In this document: positions 36,470 to 45,702 of the stretch, piece by piece
Layout of the letters: every line of letters starts with the position of its first letter
Numbering within the stretch: the stretch's first letter is position 1
Assembly: GCF_000013605.1 (NCBI RefSeq)
Contig: NC_007908.1
Coordinates: 4,154,001 to 4,218,000 of the forward strand
DNA: 64,000 nt
Source: Rhodoferax ferrireducens T118
Lineage (GTDB): Bacteria; Pseudomonadota; Gammaproteobacteria; Burkholderiales; Burkholderiaceae_C
Direction: 5' to 3'
The notes under the pieces: generated by a model
Seen by the model: only the letters and a program-made list of their open reading frames with translations
Database searches by the model: none
What the model was told of the DNA's origin: nothing
Translations under genes and position numbers: made by a program

Positions 36470-36535
36470 TATAAAACTAATAGCTTCACTCCCAATAAAC
36501 ACGGGGGCTACAGCCTGATTTTGCTTATAAACAAG
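36470..36535. repeat. Copy B of the CGGGGGCTACAG element, intergenic
   Basis: Between convergent mnmA and the CsoR-family gene: AAACTAATAGCTTCAC, then ACGGGGGCTACAGCCTGATT, then TATAAACA. It shares the left TAATAGC, the GC-rich core and the AT-rich right end with copies at 3446 and 60917. It fills the gap almost completely. Confidence 0.65.
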
Positions 36536-36536
36536 A

Positions 36537-36827
36537 TCAACCCATGCGGGCCAGCAAAGTTTCCATGTCTTTCAGCATGGTCTCCATGTTCGCTTTCTGA
36601 GACTCATCCGGTTGCAGGCAGTTTTCCAGCTCCTGCTCCATGAAGCACATCGTCATGCGCAAATAAGTGCTGTCGAGCGCCTTGCGCACGGCTGAGAACT
36701 GCTGGCCGATTTTGAGACAACTCTCCCCTTCTTCGATCATGCGTTGAACACCGCGAATCTGGCCTTCAGCACGCCGGAGGCGGTTGAGAACCTCCGTGCG
36801 GGCATCGGCATCTGTCAGAACAGTCAT
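36537..36827 (-). CDS. CsoR/RcnR-family (DUF156) repressor with atypical ligands
   Basis: 96 residues. The family core is RLRRAEGQIRGVQRMIEEGE with Cys37, then FSAVRKALDSTYLRMTMCF. In CsoR the sensor set is Cys, then His 25 residues later and Cys 29 later; RcnR has His, and CstR has Cys at the 29 position. Here those two positions are Phe62 and Glu66, while cysteines occur at 61 and 70. The protein therefore lacks the standard Cu, Ni or formaldehyde set and the CstR Cys pair. It ends an operon with SQR, DUF2892 and an RND pump, whose promoter holds a CsoR-type operator, so a sulfur- or oxidant-related signal is a plausible effector (inference). Confidence 0.85.
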   Translation of the reverse strand: MTVLTDADARTEVLNRLRRAEGQIRGVQRMIEEGESCLKIGQQFSAVRKALDSTYLRMTMCFMEQELENCLQPDESQKANMETMLKDMETLLARMG

Positions 36828-36881
36828 GGCTGGTCCCTTGAGTTATGGAAAAAGAGAAAGGTCCACCGGGTTTTGCCAATC

Positions 36882-37106
36882 TTAGTTGGCACAGCCAATT
36901 TTTGACTCGGGCACGCCCAGTTTCTTGAGAATGATGCCCAGGGGGCAAAAGTTGGTAAAGCCGGACTGGAACAGATTGGCACCCACAAAAGCGGTGAAGG
37001 CCAGCGCCCACTTGCTGACAAAGAAGGGGCTGCCCTCGACGCCCAGCGCCAACGAAATCATGATGAACAAACCGGCAAAAATAACGATGTAACGCTGAAC
37101 CGTCAT
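36882..37106 (-). CDS. DUF2892 (YgaP-like) inner-membrane protein
   Basis: 74 residues with two hydrophobic segments (IVIFAGLFIMISLALGV and ALAFTAFVGANLFQSGF), ending FCPLGIILKKLGVPESK then IGCAN. This is the membrane part of rhodanese-membrane proteins like YgaP, here without the rhodanese domain. The conserved FCP and a C-terminal Cys are present. Genes of this type often travel with sulfide oxidation genes; here it lies between SQR and the CsoR-family repressor. Confidence 0.85.
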   Translation of the reverse strand: MTVQRYIVIFAGLFIMISLALGVEGSPFFVSKWALAFTAFVGANLFQSGFTNFCPLGIILKKLGVPESKIGCAN

Positions 37107-37153
37107 GGTGAGACTCCTGAAGTTAAGAATAAGAAAAAAACTAACGCGACCCG

Positions 37154-38473
<1,320 letters not shown>

Positions 38474-41400
38474 TTACACGGGGTTCACGAGAGAAGAATT
38501 CGCGTCTGCGCGCGATTCCATACGCTTGCGGTACAAGGCGTAATAGAGAACCGGTATCACCACCAGCGTGAGCAAGGTGGACACCAGAATGCCAAAAATC
38601 AGGGACACGGCCAAGCCGTTGAAAATCGGGTCGTCCAGAATGAAAAAGGCGCCGATCATGGCGGCCAGGCCCGTTAACGCAATCGGCTGCGCCCGCACGG
38701 CGGCCGAGTTGACCACCGCCGCCTTGAACGCCATGCCGTGCTCGACTTGCAGCTCGATAAAGTCAACCAGCAAAATGGAATTGCGCACGATGATGCCGGC
38801 CAGCGCGATCATGCCGATCATGGAAGTCGCGGTGAACTGCGCGCCCAGCAAAGCGTGGCCCGGCATCACACCAATGATGGTGAGCGGAATCGGCGCCATG
38901 ATGACCAGTGGCGTCAGGTAGCTGCGAAATTGCGCCACCACCAGCAAATAGATCAGGATCAGCCCGACACCATAGGCGGCGCCCATGTCACGGAAAGTCT
39001 CATAAGTGATTTGCGATTCGCCGTCCCACTTGAGGGCGTACTGGCGGTAAGGATCAGACGGCTGGTGAATCCAGTATTCACCCAGCTCGCCCATGCCCGG
39101 CAAGGCGGCGGTGGCCAGCTTGCTGCGAATGGCAAACAGACCGTACAAGGGCGAGTCGAGCTTGCCCGCCATGTCGCCGAACACGTAACTCACGCCCTTG
39201 AGGTCCTTGGTGAACAATGACTTGTCGATCACGCCGCGCTCGACCTGGACCAGTTCGCTTAGGGGCACCATCTGGCCGTTGGCGGCGCGCAGCGGCATCG
39301 CCAGCAAGGCGTCGAGCCCGACCTGGGACTCCAGCGGCAATTGCAGGCGCACCGGCACCGGGTATTTGCTCTGACCATCGTGCAGATAGGCCGCATCGAC
39401 CCCCGACAAGGCCATGGCTGCTGTTTGCGCAATGACGGCCACCGGGATGCCCAGTGACTCGGCACGCTGGCGCCGCACCCGCAGGTAGGCCCGCGGCGCG
39501 TTTTCCTTGAGCGAGGTGTCGATCCCCACAATATCGGGCGTGGCAGCAAACGCTTGCGCCAGGCGACCGGCCAGTTGCTGGCGTCCGGCCTCATCCGGAC
39601 CATAGACCTCGGCCACCAAGGGTGACATCACCGGCGGACCGGGCGGCACTTCCACCACCTTGATGCGGGCGTTGTGCTTGATGCCAATTTTTTCCAGGTC
39701 GGCCCGCAAGCGTTGTGCAATCACGTGGCTCTTTTCGCTGCGATGGTGCTTGTCGACCAGGTTCACTTGCAGGTCGCCCTGATCGGCGTCCGAGCGGAAA
39801 TAATATTGCCGCACCAGCCCGTTGAAGGTAATCGGCGAGGCGGTGCCGGCATAGGCCTGCAGGTTCAGCACCTCGGGCTGTTGTGCCAGAAAGGCGCCCA
39901 ATTCATGCAAGGTGGCGGCCGTATTTTCCAGCGGGGTGCCAGCCGGCATTTCCACCACCACCTGAAACTCGCTCTTGTTGTCAAAGGGCAGCATCTTCAT
40001 CACCACCCACTGCACCAAAGTCAGGCCAATAGAGAGCAGCAGCGCCACCAGAATACCGGCCAGCAGCAGCCAGCGCTTGCGCCCGCTTTCAAGGAACGGG
40101 CCCAGCACGCGGCTGAACAGCTTCTGCAGTTTGGGGCCCAGTCCTTTGGCCTGGGCGCCGCCATGCGCACCGCCAGCGTGGCCATGCGGCTTCATCAATT
40201 TCAGCGCCAGCCAGGGTGTGACCGTGAACGCAATGGCCAGTGAAATTGCCATGCCCAAGCTCGAATTGATCGGGATCGGGCTCATGTAGGGCCCCATCAA
40301 ACCCGACACAAAAGCCATCGGCAGCAAGGCGGCAATGACCGTCAGGGTGGCCAGAATGGTGGGGCCGCCGACTTCATCAACGGCGCGCGGAATGATGTCT
40401 TTCAAAGTGGCGTCGGGCGAGAGTTGCTGGTGCCGGTGAATGTTCTCGACCACCACAATGGCATCGTCCACCAGAATGCCGATCGAGAAAATCAAGGCAA
40501 ACAGCGACACGCGGTTGAGCGTGAAGCCCCAGGCCCAGGAGGCAAAGAGCGTGGCCGTCAGCGTCAGAATCACGGCAGCGCCCACAATCACCGCTTCGCG
40601 CCGACCCAAGGCAAAGCCGACCAGCAAGATGACCGAGCCGGTGGCAAAAGCCAGCTTTTGCATCAGCTTGTTGGCCTTCTCGGCCGCGGTTTCACCATAG
40701 TCCCGCGTGATGCTGGTCTCGATGTTGGACGGAATCACCGTGTTGCGCAGGGCATCGATGCGATCACGCACGGCGCTCGACACATCGACGGCGTTTTCAC
40801 CGGGCTTTTTGGTCACGCTGATCGTCACCGCCGGGTAGACGCTGCCGGCTTGCAGCGCGGCAGACGCGGAGGCACTACTTGCCGTGGACGGCTTCGCTGC
40901 CGCTGTCGCCGAGGTCCCGGCACCCGGCGTAAACCAGACATAGCGTTGCGGTAGCTGGGCACCGGTCTCAATACGTGCCACCTCGCGCAAATAGACCGGC
41001 AAACCTTTGCTCACACCCACCACCAGGTCACCCACGTCTTGCTCAGAACGCAAGAACTCACCGGTCTCGACCGTGAGCATTTGCACCGATTTGCCAGTGG
41101 TATCGAGCACCGCGCCGGACGTCATCCCAAAATTGGAAGCCCCCAGCGATGCCTTGAGCGCGAGCAGGTCAACGCCGCGCTCGCGCAGGCGCACCGGGTC
41201 CAGCCACACCTGCACGGCCCGGCCCGGCCCGCCGATGGTATGCACCTCACGCGTGCCTGGCACGCTTTTTATTTCAGCCTCCACGGCATGCGCCACCCGT
41301 TCCAGCTCAAACGCCGGCAAGGCCTCGCGACTCCACAAAGTCACGCCCAGCACCGGCACATCGTCAATCCCTTTGGGTTTCACAATCGGCGCCAGGGCAC

Positions 41401-41803
41401 CCAGGTCGCGCGGCAGCCAGTCCTGGTTGGCGTTGAGTACATCGTACAAACGTACCAGCGCTTCGGTGCGCGGCACCCCCACCTTGAACTGCACAGTGAG
41501 TATCGCCAGACCGGGTCGTGCCACCGAATACGTGTGATCAATGCCGGCAATCTGGCTCAACACCTGCTCGGCCGGGCGCGCCACCATGTTCTGCACATCG
41601 GCACTGCTGGCGCCCGGAAAGGGAATCAGCACGTTGGCCATCGTGACATTGATCTGCGGCTCTTCTTCGCGCGGCGTCACCAACACCGCAAACAAGCCCA
41701 GCAACAAGGCGACCAGCGCCAGCAAAGGCGTGAGGGCATTGGCCTGAAAGGCCGCCGCCATGCGCCCGGAAACGCCCATCGGGGGTTTGTGATTCATAGC
41801 CAT
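38474..41803 (-). CDS. RND efflux permease (AcrB/HAE-like)
   Basis: 1109 residues, the full size of a tripartite RND pump subunit. The first periplasmic loop follows helix 1 with VTPREEEPQINVTMANVLIP; helix 4-6 includes FALIFSIGILVDDAIVVVEN, with the Asp pair for proton translocation, and the second half repeats the pattern (SMIGMIALAGIIVRNSILLV). It starts one base past the adaptor stop. Downstream of it are SQR, DUF2892 and the repressor, so its substrate may be a sulfur compound or a toxic electrophile; the sequence alone does not say. Confidence 0.9.
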   Translation of the reverse strand: MAMNHKPPMGVSGRMAAAFQANALTPLLALVALLLGLFAVLVTPREEEPQINVTMANVLIPFPGASSADVQNMVARPAEQVLSQIAGIDHTYSVARPGLAILTVQFKVGVPRTEALVRLYDVLNANQDWLPRDLGALAPIVKPKGIDDVPVLGVTLWSREALPAFELERVAHAVEAEIKSVPGTREVHTIGGPGRAVQVWLDPVRLRERGVDLLALKASLGASNFGMTSGAVLDTTGKSVQMLTVETGEFLRSEQDVGDLVVGVSKGLPVYLREVARIETGAQLPQRYVWFTPGAGTSATAAAKPSTASSASASAALQAGSVYPAVTISVTKKPGENAVDVSSAVRDRIDALRNTVIPSNIETSITRDYGETAAEKANKLMQKLAFATGSVILLVGFALGRREAVIVGAAVILTLTATLFASWAWGFTLNRVSLFALIFSIGILVDDAIVVVENIHRHQQLSPDATLKDIIPRAVDEVGGPTILATLTVIAALLPMAFVSGLMGPYMSPIPINSSLGMAISLAIAFTVTPWLALKLMKPHGHAGGAHGGAQAKGLGPKLQKLFSRVLGPFLESGRKRWLLLAGILVALLLSIGLTLVQWVVMKMLPFDNKSEFQVVVEMPAGTPLENTAATLHELGAFLAQQPEVLNLQAYAGTASPITFNGLVRQYYFRSDADQGDLQVNLVDKHHRSEKSHVIAQRLRADLEKIGIKHNARIKVVEVPPGPPVMSPLVAEVYGPDEAGRQQLAGRLAQAFAATPDIVGIDTSLKENAPRAYLRVRRQRAESLGIPVAVIAQTAAMALSGVDAAYLHDGQSKYPVPVRLQLPLESQVGLDALLAMPLRAANGQMVPLSELVQVERGVIDKSLFTKDLKGVSYVFGDMAGKLDSPLYGLFAIRSKLATAALPGMGELGEYWIHQPSDPYRQYALKWDGESQITYETFRDMGAAYGVGLILIYLLVVAQFRSYLTPLVIMAPIPLTIIGVMPGHALLGAQFTATSMIGMIALAGIIVRNSILLVDFIELQVEHGMAFKAAVVNSAAVRAQPIALTGLAAMIGAFFILDDPIFNGLAVSLIFGILVSTLLTLVVIPVLYYALYRKRMESRADANSSLVNPV

Positions 41804-41804
41804 C

Positions 41805-42899
41805 TCACTTGGTCACGGCGGACGGTGCCACGGCTTGCGCGCCTGCCAAACCCGCTTTGACCGGTTCCAGTGCCACGCGGTCACCCGCCGTCAGGCCCGC
41901 CACCACCTCAACCCCCTCGGCACCGTGATCAGCACCAAGACGCACCGCCTTGAGCACAAAGCCCGTGCCTGACACCACATAGACAGCCGTCAATTCGCCA
42001 CGCCGCAGAACGGCAGTGCTGGGCACCAGCATGCGATCGGCCTGTCCCCCGGCAAAACGCACCCGCACCTGCTGACCCGGCAGCAAGGTTTTGGCCGCCT
42101 CGGCAGACAATTCAAGACGCCACTCAATCGTTTGTGAAACCGGATCGGCCGTGGGCACAGTACTGATGGACACCGGACGCTGCCATTGCCCGGCGCCGAC
42201 ACCGTCTTGCAACAACAATTCAACCGCACCGGCCGCACGCGCCGCACCCGAGCGCGACACCGGGACCTGCACCACCACCCGCATCGGCAGCGGGGCGTAC
42301 AGCGTGAGCAAGGGTTTGCCCGGCACAGCCAGGTCGCCCGCTTCAGCATGCGTCTGCAGCACCCAGCCCTCAAACGGCGCGGTGACGCGGGTAAAGCCCT
42401 GCGCCAATGCCGATTGGCGGGCGCCAGCGCCAGCCTGATCGCGCCCGGCCAGCGCGCCCTTGAGCTGCGCTTCAGCCGTATCGAGTGCGGCGGCACTGAC
42501 AAATCCCTTGGCGCGCAAATCACGCGTGCGATCAAAGTTGGCTTGGGCGTTGTGCAGCCCGGCTTGCGCCTGCGCCACTTGCGCCTGGCTACTCTGCACA
42601 CCGGTTTGCGCCTCGCGGTCGTCAATGGTGGCCAGCACCTGACCGGCACGCACTTTGTCACCGGCCTTGACCAGCAAAGTCGCAATACGACCGCTCGCCT
42701 GCGCCGAAATGGTGCTCTGCTTGACGGGCTGAACCACACCATCGAGCTCAAACCCGGTTCCGACCGACTTCACCTGCGCGGGAACGACGGGCACCTGAAC
42801 CCCGCCCTGCGCGGCGGCGACAGACATGACAAACGCACCGAGCCACGGCATCGCGCGTCGAACGGACCAAAGAAAGTCAGGTAATGTACGTGAACTCAT
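41805..42899 (-). CDS. RND efflux periplasmic adaptor (HlyD/AcrA family)
   Basis: 364 residues from ATG 42899. An N-terminal signal (MPWLGAFVMSVAAAQGG) is followed by the lipoyl half-motif KQSTISAQASGRIATLLVKA and GDKVRAGQVLATIDDREAQ, a helical hairpin (QAQVAQAQAGLHNAQANF), the second lipoyl half and beta-barrel. No lipobox is seen. First gene of the RND-SQR-CsoR operon, directly behind a promoter with a CsoR-type operator. No dedicated outer-membrane factor follows; the TolC-OmpA gene next door is separated by a terminator. Confidence 0.9.
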   Translation of the reverse strand: MSSRTLPDFLWSVRRAMPWLGAFVMSVAAAQGGVQVPVVPAQVKSVGTGFELDGVVQPVKQSTISAQASGRIATLLVKAGDKVRAGQVLATIDDREAQTGVQSSQAQVAQAQAGLHNAQANFDRTRDLRAKGFVSAAALDTAEAQLKGALAGRDQAGAGARQSALAQGFTRVTAPFEGWVLQTHAEAGDLAVPGKPLLTLYAPLPMRVVVQVPVSRSGAARAAGAVELLLQDGVGAGQWQRPVSISTVPTADPVSQTIEWRLELSAEAAKTLLPGQQVRVRFAGGQADRMLVPSTAVLRRGELTAVYVVSGTGFVLKAVRLGADHGAEGVEVVAGLTAGDRVALEPVKAGLAGAQAVAPSAVTK

Positions 42900-42912
42900 G
42901 AGACACCTTTTA

Positions 42913-42952
42913 ATACTGTGCGGAGTATATATGCATACCCCCCACAGTACAA
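42913..42952 (-). promoter_or_regulatory. Promoter with CsoR-family operator in the spacer
   Basis: On the minus strand, TTGTAC (42947-42952) and TATACT (42924-42929) are spaced by exactly 17 bp, a good sigma-70 promoter pointing at the RND adaptor gene. The spacer contains TACTGTGGGGGGTATGC, which has the G-tract flanked by TAC/GTA that typifies CsoR, RcnR and FrmR operators. TACTGTG (42914-42920) and CACAGTA (42943-42949) add a perfect 7-bp outer inverted repeat. Confidence 0.75.
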
Positions 42953-42972
42953 GAGCCCATACTGATCCACCC

Positions 42973-43000
42973 AAAAAAAAGGGCCCCAGCGGGCCTTTTT
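42973..43000 (-). terminator. Intrinsic terminator after the TolC-OmpA gene
   Basis: A run of eight A (42973-42980), then GGGCCCCAGCGGGCC and five T. On the minus strand this is a GC hairpin followed by a T-run, 40 bases past the TolC-OmpA stop. It separates that gene from the RND operon promoter. Confidence 0.85.
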
Positions 43001-43040
43001 GCTTAACCGATGCGCAGGTTTTTAAAACCCCGTTGTTGGG

Positions 43041-44870
43041 TCATTTGGAGGGGATAGTTGCTTCCAGCGCCTCGACATCCACGCGGCGGTTCTTGGCGTG
43101 GCCAGCCTCGGTGGCATTGTCGGCAATGGGTTGACTTTCGCCTTTGCCAACAGCCCGGACACGTTTGACATCAACTCCTTTGCCGACCAGATAGGCCCTG
43201 ACCGACTCGGCGCGTGCCAGCGACAGGCGGTTGTTGAACTCTTCGCTACCCACCGAATCAGTGTGACCGACGGCAATCACCACATCGAGCTGGACACCCT
43301 TGATGCGTGCCAGCAGGCTGTCAAGACTACGCAGGCCCTCAGCCTTGAGGTTTGATTTGCCAGAGTCAAACAGCGTATCGGCCGACAAACTGACTTTGGT
43401 CGGTGCTGGCTTCTGCACGACTGGAGCCACTGCGCGCGCACGCGATGGAATCACGGTTTCCGCCTTGATTTTGTCCAGGGTATCGACCATGGACTCTTCG
43501 AGCGGGCACAACTCGGCAGGGTCAATGCCGCTGCGGTCCTGGCCCGCATCCTGCAAGCTCGGCATATCTTCACGATTGACACCCAGCGCCGTCACCAACT
43601 GGCCCATGCCAGCCAAGGTACGCGCCTGCGCCGCGACCTGGTTGTAGCGCGCATTGATGTAAGAGCGCGTTGCCTCGAAATACTCATTCTGACTGTCCAG
43701 TAAATCCAGCAGGGTGCGCTGCCCGATATCAAACTGCTGGCGGTAGGCCTCGCGCGATTTCTCCGTCGACAGACGGTGCTGATCCATGTAACGCTGTTGT
43801 TCGCTCAGACTGCGCACATCGCTGTAGGCAATCGACAGGGTCTGGCGCACATCACGACAGGCTTTTTCCTGCAGATCGCGCGCTTGCTCCTTCTGGTCAA
43901 CCGCCTGCCGCTCACGGGCCTTGTCGGCGCCGCCACGGAACAGGTTGTAGTTCAGTACCAATTCAACGCCATTCACACGCGTGCCACCGCTAACGCCGCC
44001 GGTGTTGTTGTCGTGGCTGGCGTAAGCACGAAAGTCCACGCGCGGCATGTAAGCCGCCTTGCGTGATTCGATGCCCATTTTGGAGGCACGCACGTTTTCA
44101 ATGGCGGCATTCAATGTGGGGCTACCCTGCAGACCGTCGAGCATCAAGGCCTCTGTGGACGCGGGCAAAGTGCCCAGCTTGAACGGCTCGGGCAAAGGCG
44201 GCAGGTTGGCAGGCGGTTTTTCCCCCACCACGCGCAGATAGCGTGCGCTCACGTCGTGCAGGTTGGTCAACTCGGTCAACAAATTGGACTCGGCCAGTGC
44301 CAGCCGACCATTGGCTTGCTCGACGTCAACACGACGACCCACCCCGGAGTTGGCCCGCTCTTCCACTTGCAGGGTGGTTTGCTTGTGCTCCACATAATTT
44401 TGCGTGGCCACATCCACCAACTCACGATAGCGCGCCACATCAGCATAGGCTTTAACGGCCTCCAGGGCAGCTGTCTCGGAGGCTTCGGTCAGTTCGTAGT
44501 AGCGCGTCAGCTTGGCGTAGCCCAGGCGCCTGGCTTCATTGGCGGTGAACATACCGTCGAACAACATCTGATTGAGCGTCAGCCGCGCGGCATTGACGTT
44601 GTAGGAACCGACGTTGCCGACTACCGGCGAGTCGCGGTCTTCACGCCCGGTCGAGGCAGTCAGGTCCAGTTGCGGCAAAAAACCGCCACGCGCAACATCA
44701 CGCTCATTGCCAGCCGCCTTGAAGCCGTTCCAGCGGGCCTGGACCTCAGGATTACTGACCACAGCCTTGCGCGCAGCTTTGACCAGCGGTTCAGGCAGAC
44801 TCTGCGCCTGCACACCCAAACCTGACAAAACCGCAACTGCCAGCAATGACAGCGTCCTTTTACAACCCAT
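43041..44870 (-). CDS. TolC-family outer-membrane channel fused to an OmpA-like domain
   Basis: 609 residues from ATG 44870 (AAGGGG upstream). A signal peptide (LSLLAVAVLSGLGVQAQS) precedes a full TolC-type region (about residues 25-430) with two OEP repeats (e.g. NVNAARLTLNQMLFDG; VELVLNYNLFRGGADKAR). A linker leads to a C-terminal OmpA domain (about 490-605): VIAVGHTDSVGSEEFNNRLS then LARAESVRAYLVGKG, with the Asp and Arg that hold peptidoglycan. It is divergent from lapG, and the rest of a Lap/T1SS system follows, so it is the probable LapE-type exit channel for the adhesin, additionally anchored to the cell wall. Confidence 0.9.
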   Translation of the reverse strand: MGCKRTLSLLAVAVLSGLGVQAQSLPEPLVKAARKAVVSNPEVQARWNGFKAAGNERDVARGGFLPQLDLTASTGREDRDSPVVGNVGSYNVNAARLTLNQMLFDGMFTANEARRLGYAKLTRYYELTEASETAALEAVKAYADVARYRELVDVATQNYVEHKQTTLQVEERANSGVGRRVDVEQANGRLALAESNLLTELTNLHDVSARYLRVVGEKPPANLPPLPEPFKLGTLPASTEALMLDGLQGSPTLNAAIENVRASKMGIESRKAAYMPRVDFRAYASHDNNTGGVSGGTRVNGVELVLNYNLFRGGADKARERQAVDQKEQARDLQEKACRDVRQTLSIAYSDVRSLSEQQRYMDQHRLSTEKSREAYRQQFDIGQRTLLDLLDSQNEYFEATRSYINARYNQVAAQARTLAGMGQLVTALGVNREDMPSLQDAGQDRSGIDPAELCPLEESMVDTLDKIKAETVIPSRARAVAPVVQKPAPTKVSLSADTLFDSGKSNLKAEGLRSLDSLLARIKGVQLDVVIAVGHTDSVGSEEFNNRLSLARAESVRAYLVGKGVDVKRVRAVGKGESQPIADNATEAGHAKNRRVDVEALEATIPSK

Positions 44871-44881
44871 AATTAACCCCT

Positions 44882-44896
44882 TGTAAACATTGTTAC
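44882..44896. promoter_or_regulatory. ATTGTTAC motif in the tolC-ompA / lapG divergent promoter
   Basis: TGTAAACATTGTTAC lies in the 109-bp AT-rich gap between the two divergent units. The 8-mer ATTGTTAC (or its complement GTAACAAT) also occurs upstream of the adhesin gene (52177) and of the T1SS operon (56881), suggesting a common regulator. Confidence 0.4.
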
Positions 44897-44979
44897 GTTT
44901 TTTAACATTTACATTATGGACTACGTCAAGCTGATAACGAAATCACTGTGTTATTGGACTTTACGTTAACCTTAGTAAT

Positions 44980-45672
44980 ATGCGTAAGGCCATATTTGCC
45001 ACTTTGACACCCCGTTTACGCCGACTGGCCTTGAACGCATGCTGGCTGATAGCGGGTTTGTGGTTGGTCTTCGCTGCCTCCATCGCCGCCACTGATTTCG
45101 ATAAAACCCAAGCCTTGGCGCAGCAGCGTTACGGAGCCCGCGGCGCCGAGAGCGTGGGCGCCTGGCGGCGGTTGATCGAAGAATCACGCGCCCTCACCGA
45201 TGGTGAAAAGCTAACCAAAGTCAACACTTTCTTCAACCGCCGCAGCTTGTTCCAGTCTGATATGGAGGTCTGGGGGCAAGAAGACTACTGGGCCACGCCG
45301 CTTGAATTCCTGGGCAAAGGCGCTGGCGACTGTGAAGACTTTGCCATCGCCAAATATGTCACCCTGCAAATGCTGGACATCGGCAACGAGCGCCTGCGCC
45401 TGATCTATGTGCGAGCCAAGAGCGGGGCCACCGCGTCCATCGCCCACATGGTGCTGGGTTTTTACCCAAAGCCCACGGACGAGCCACTGATTCTGGACAA
45501 CCTGATCAGCAGCGTGCGCCCGGCCTCCCAGCGCCCTGACCTGGTGCCTGTCTTTAGCTTCAACAGTGACGGCCTGTGGGTGGGTGGCGCCACCACCTCG
45601 GCGGCCGACCCGACCACCCGCCTTTCCCGCTGGCGCGACGTGCTAGACCGCATGCGCCAGGAAGGACTCTGA
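44980..45672 (+). CDS. lapG: LapG-type periplasmic cysteine protease
   Basis: 230 residues with an N-terminal membrane/signal segment (LNACWLIAGLWLVFAASIAA). It is a bacterial transglutaminase-like cysteine proteinase: Cys118 in FLGKGAGDCEDFAIAKY, His156 in SIAHMVLGFY and Asp173 in LILDNLISS form the triad, and the DCED acids fit the calcium site. LapG cuts LapA-type adhesins at an Ala-Ala in the N-terminal retention module and is itself sequestered by LapD. It starts 30 bases before lapD. The adhesin at 48622 has a matching TAAG site. Confidence 0.93.
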   Translation: MRKAIFATLTPRLRRLALNACWLIAGLWLVFAASIAATDFDKTQALAQQRYGARGAESVGAWRRLIEESRALTDGEKLTKVNTFFNRRSLFQSDMEVWGQEDYWATPLEFLGKGAGDCEDFAIAKYVTLQMLDIGNERLRLIYVRAKSGATASIAHMVLGFYPKPTDEPLILDNLISSVRPASQRPDLVPVFSFNSDGLWVGGATTSAADPTTRLSRWRDVLDRMRQEGL

Positions 45673-45702
45673 ATATCACCCTGTTTACCCAGCGAGCTCA
45701 CC

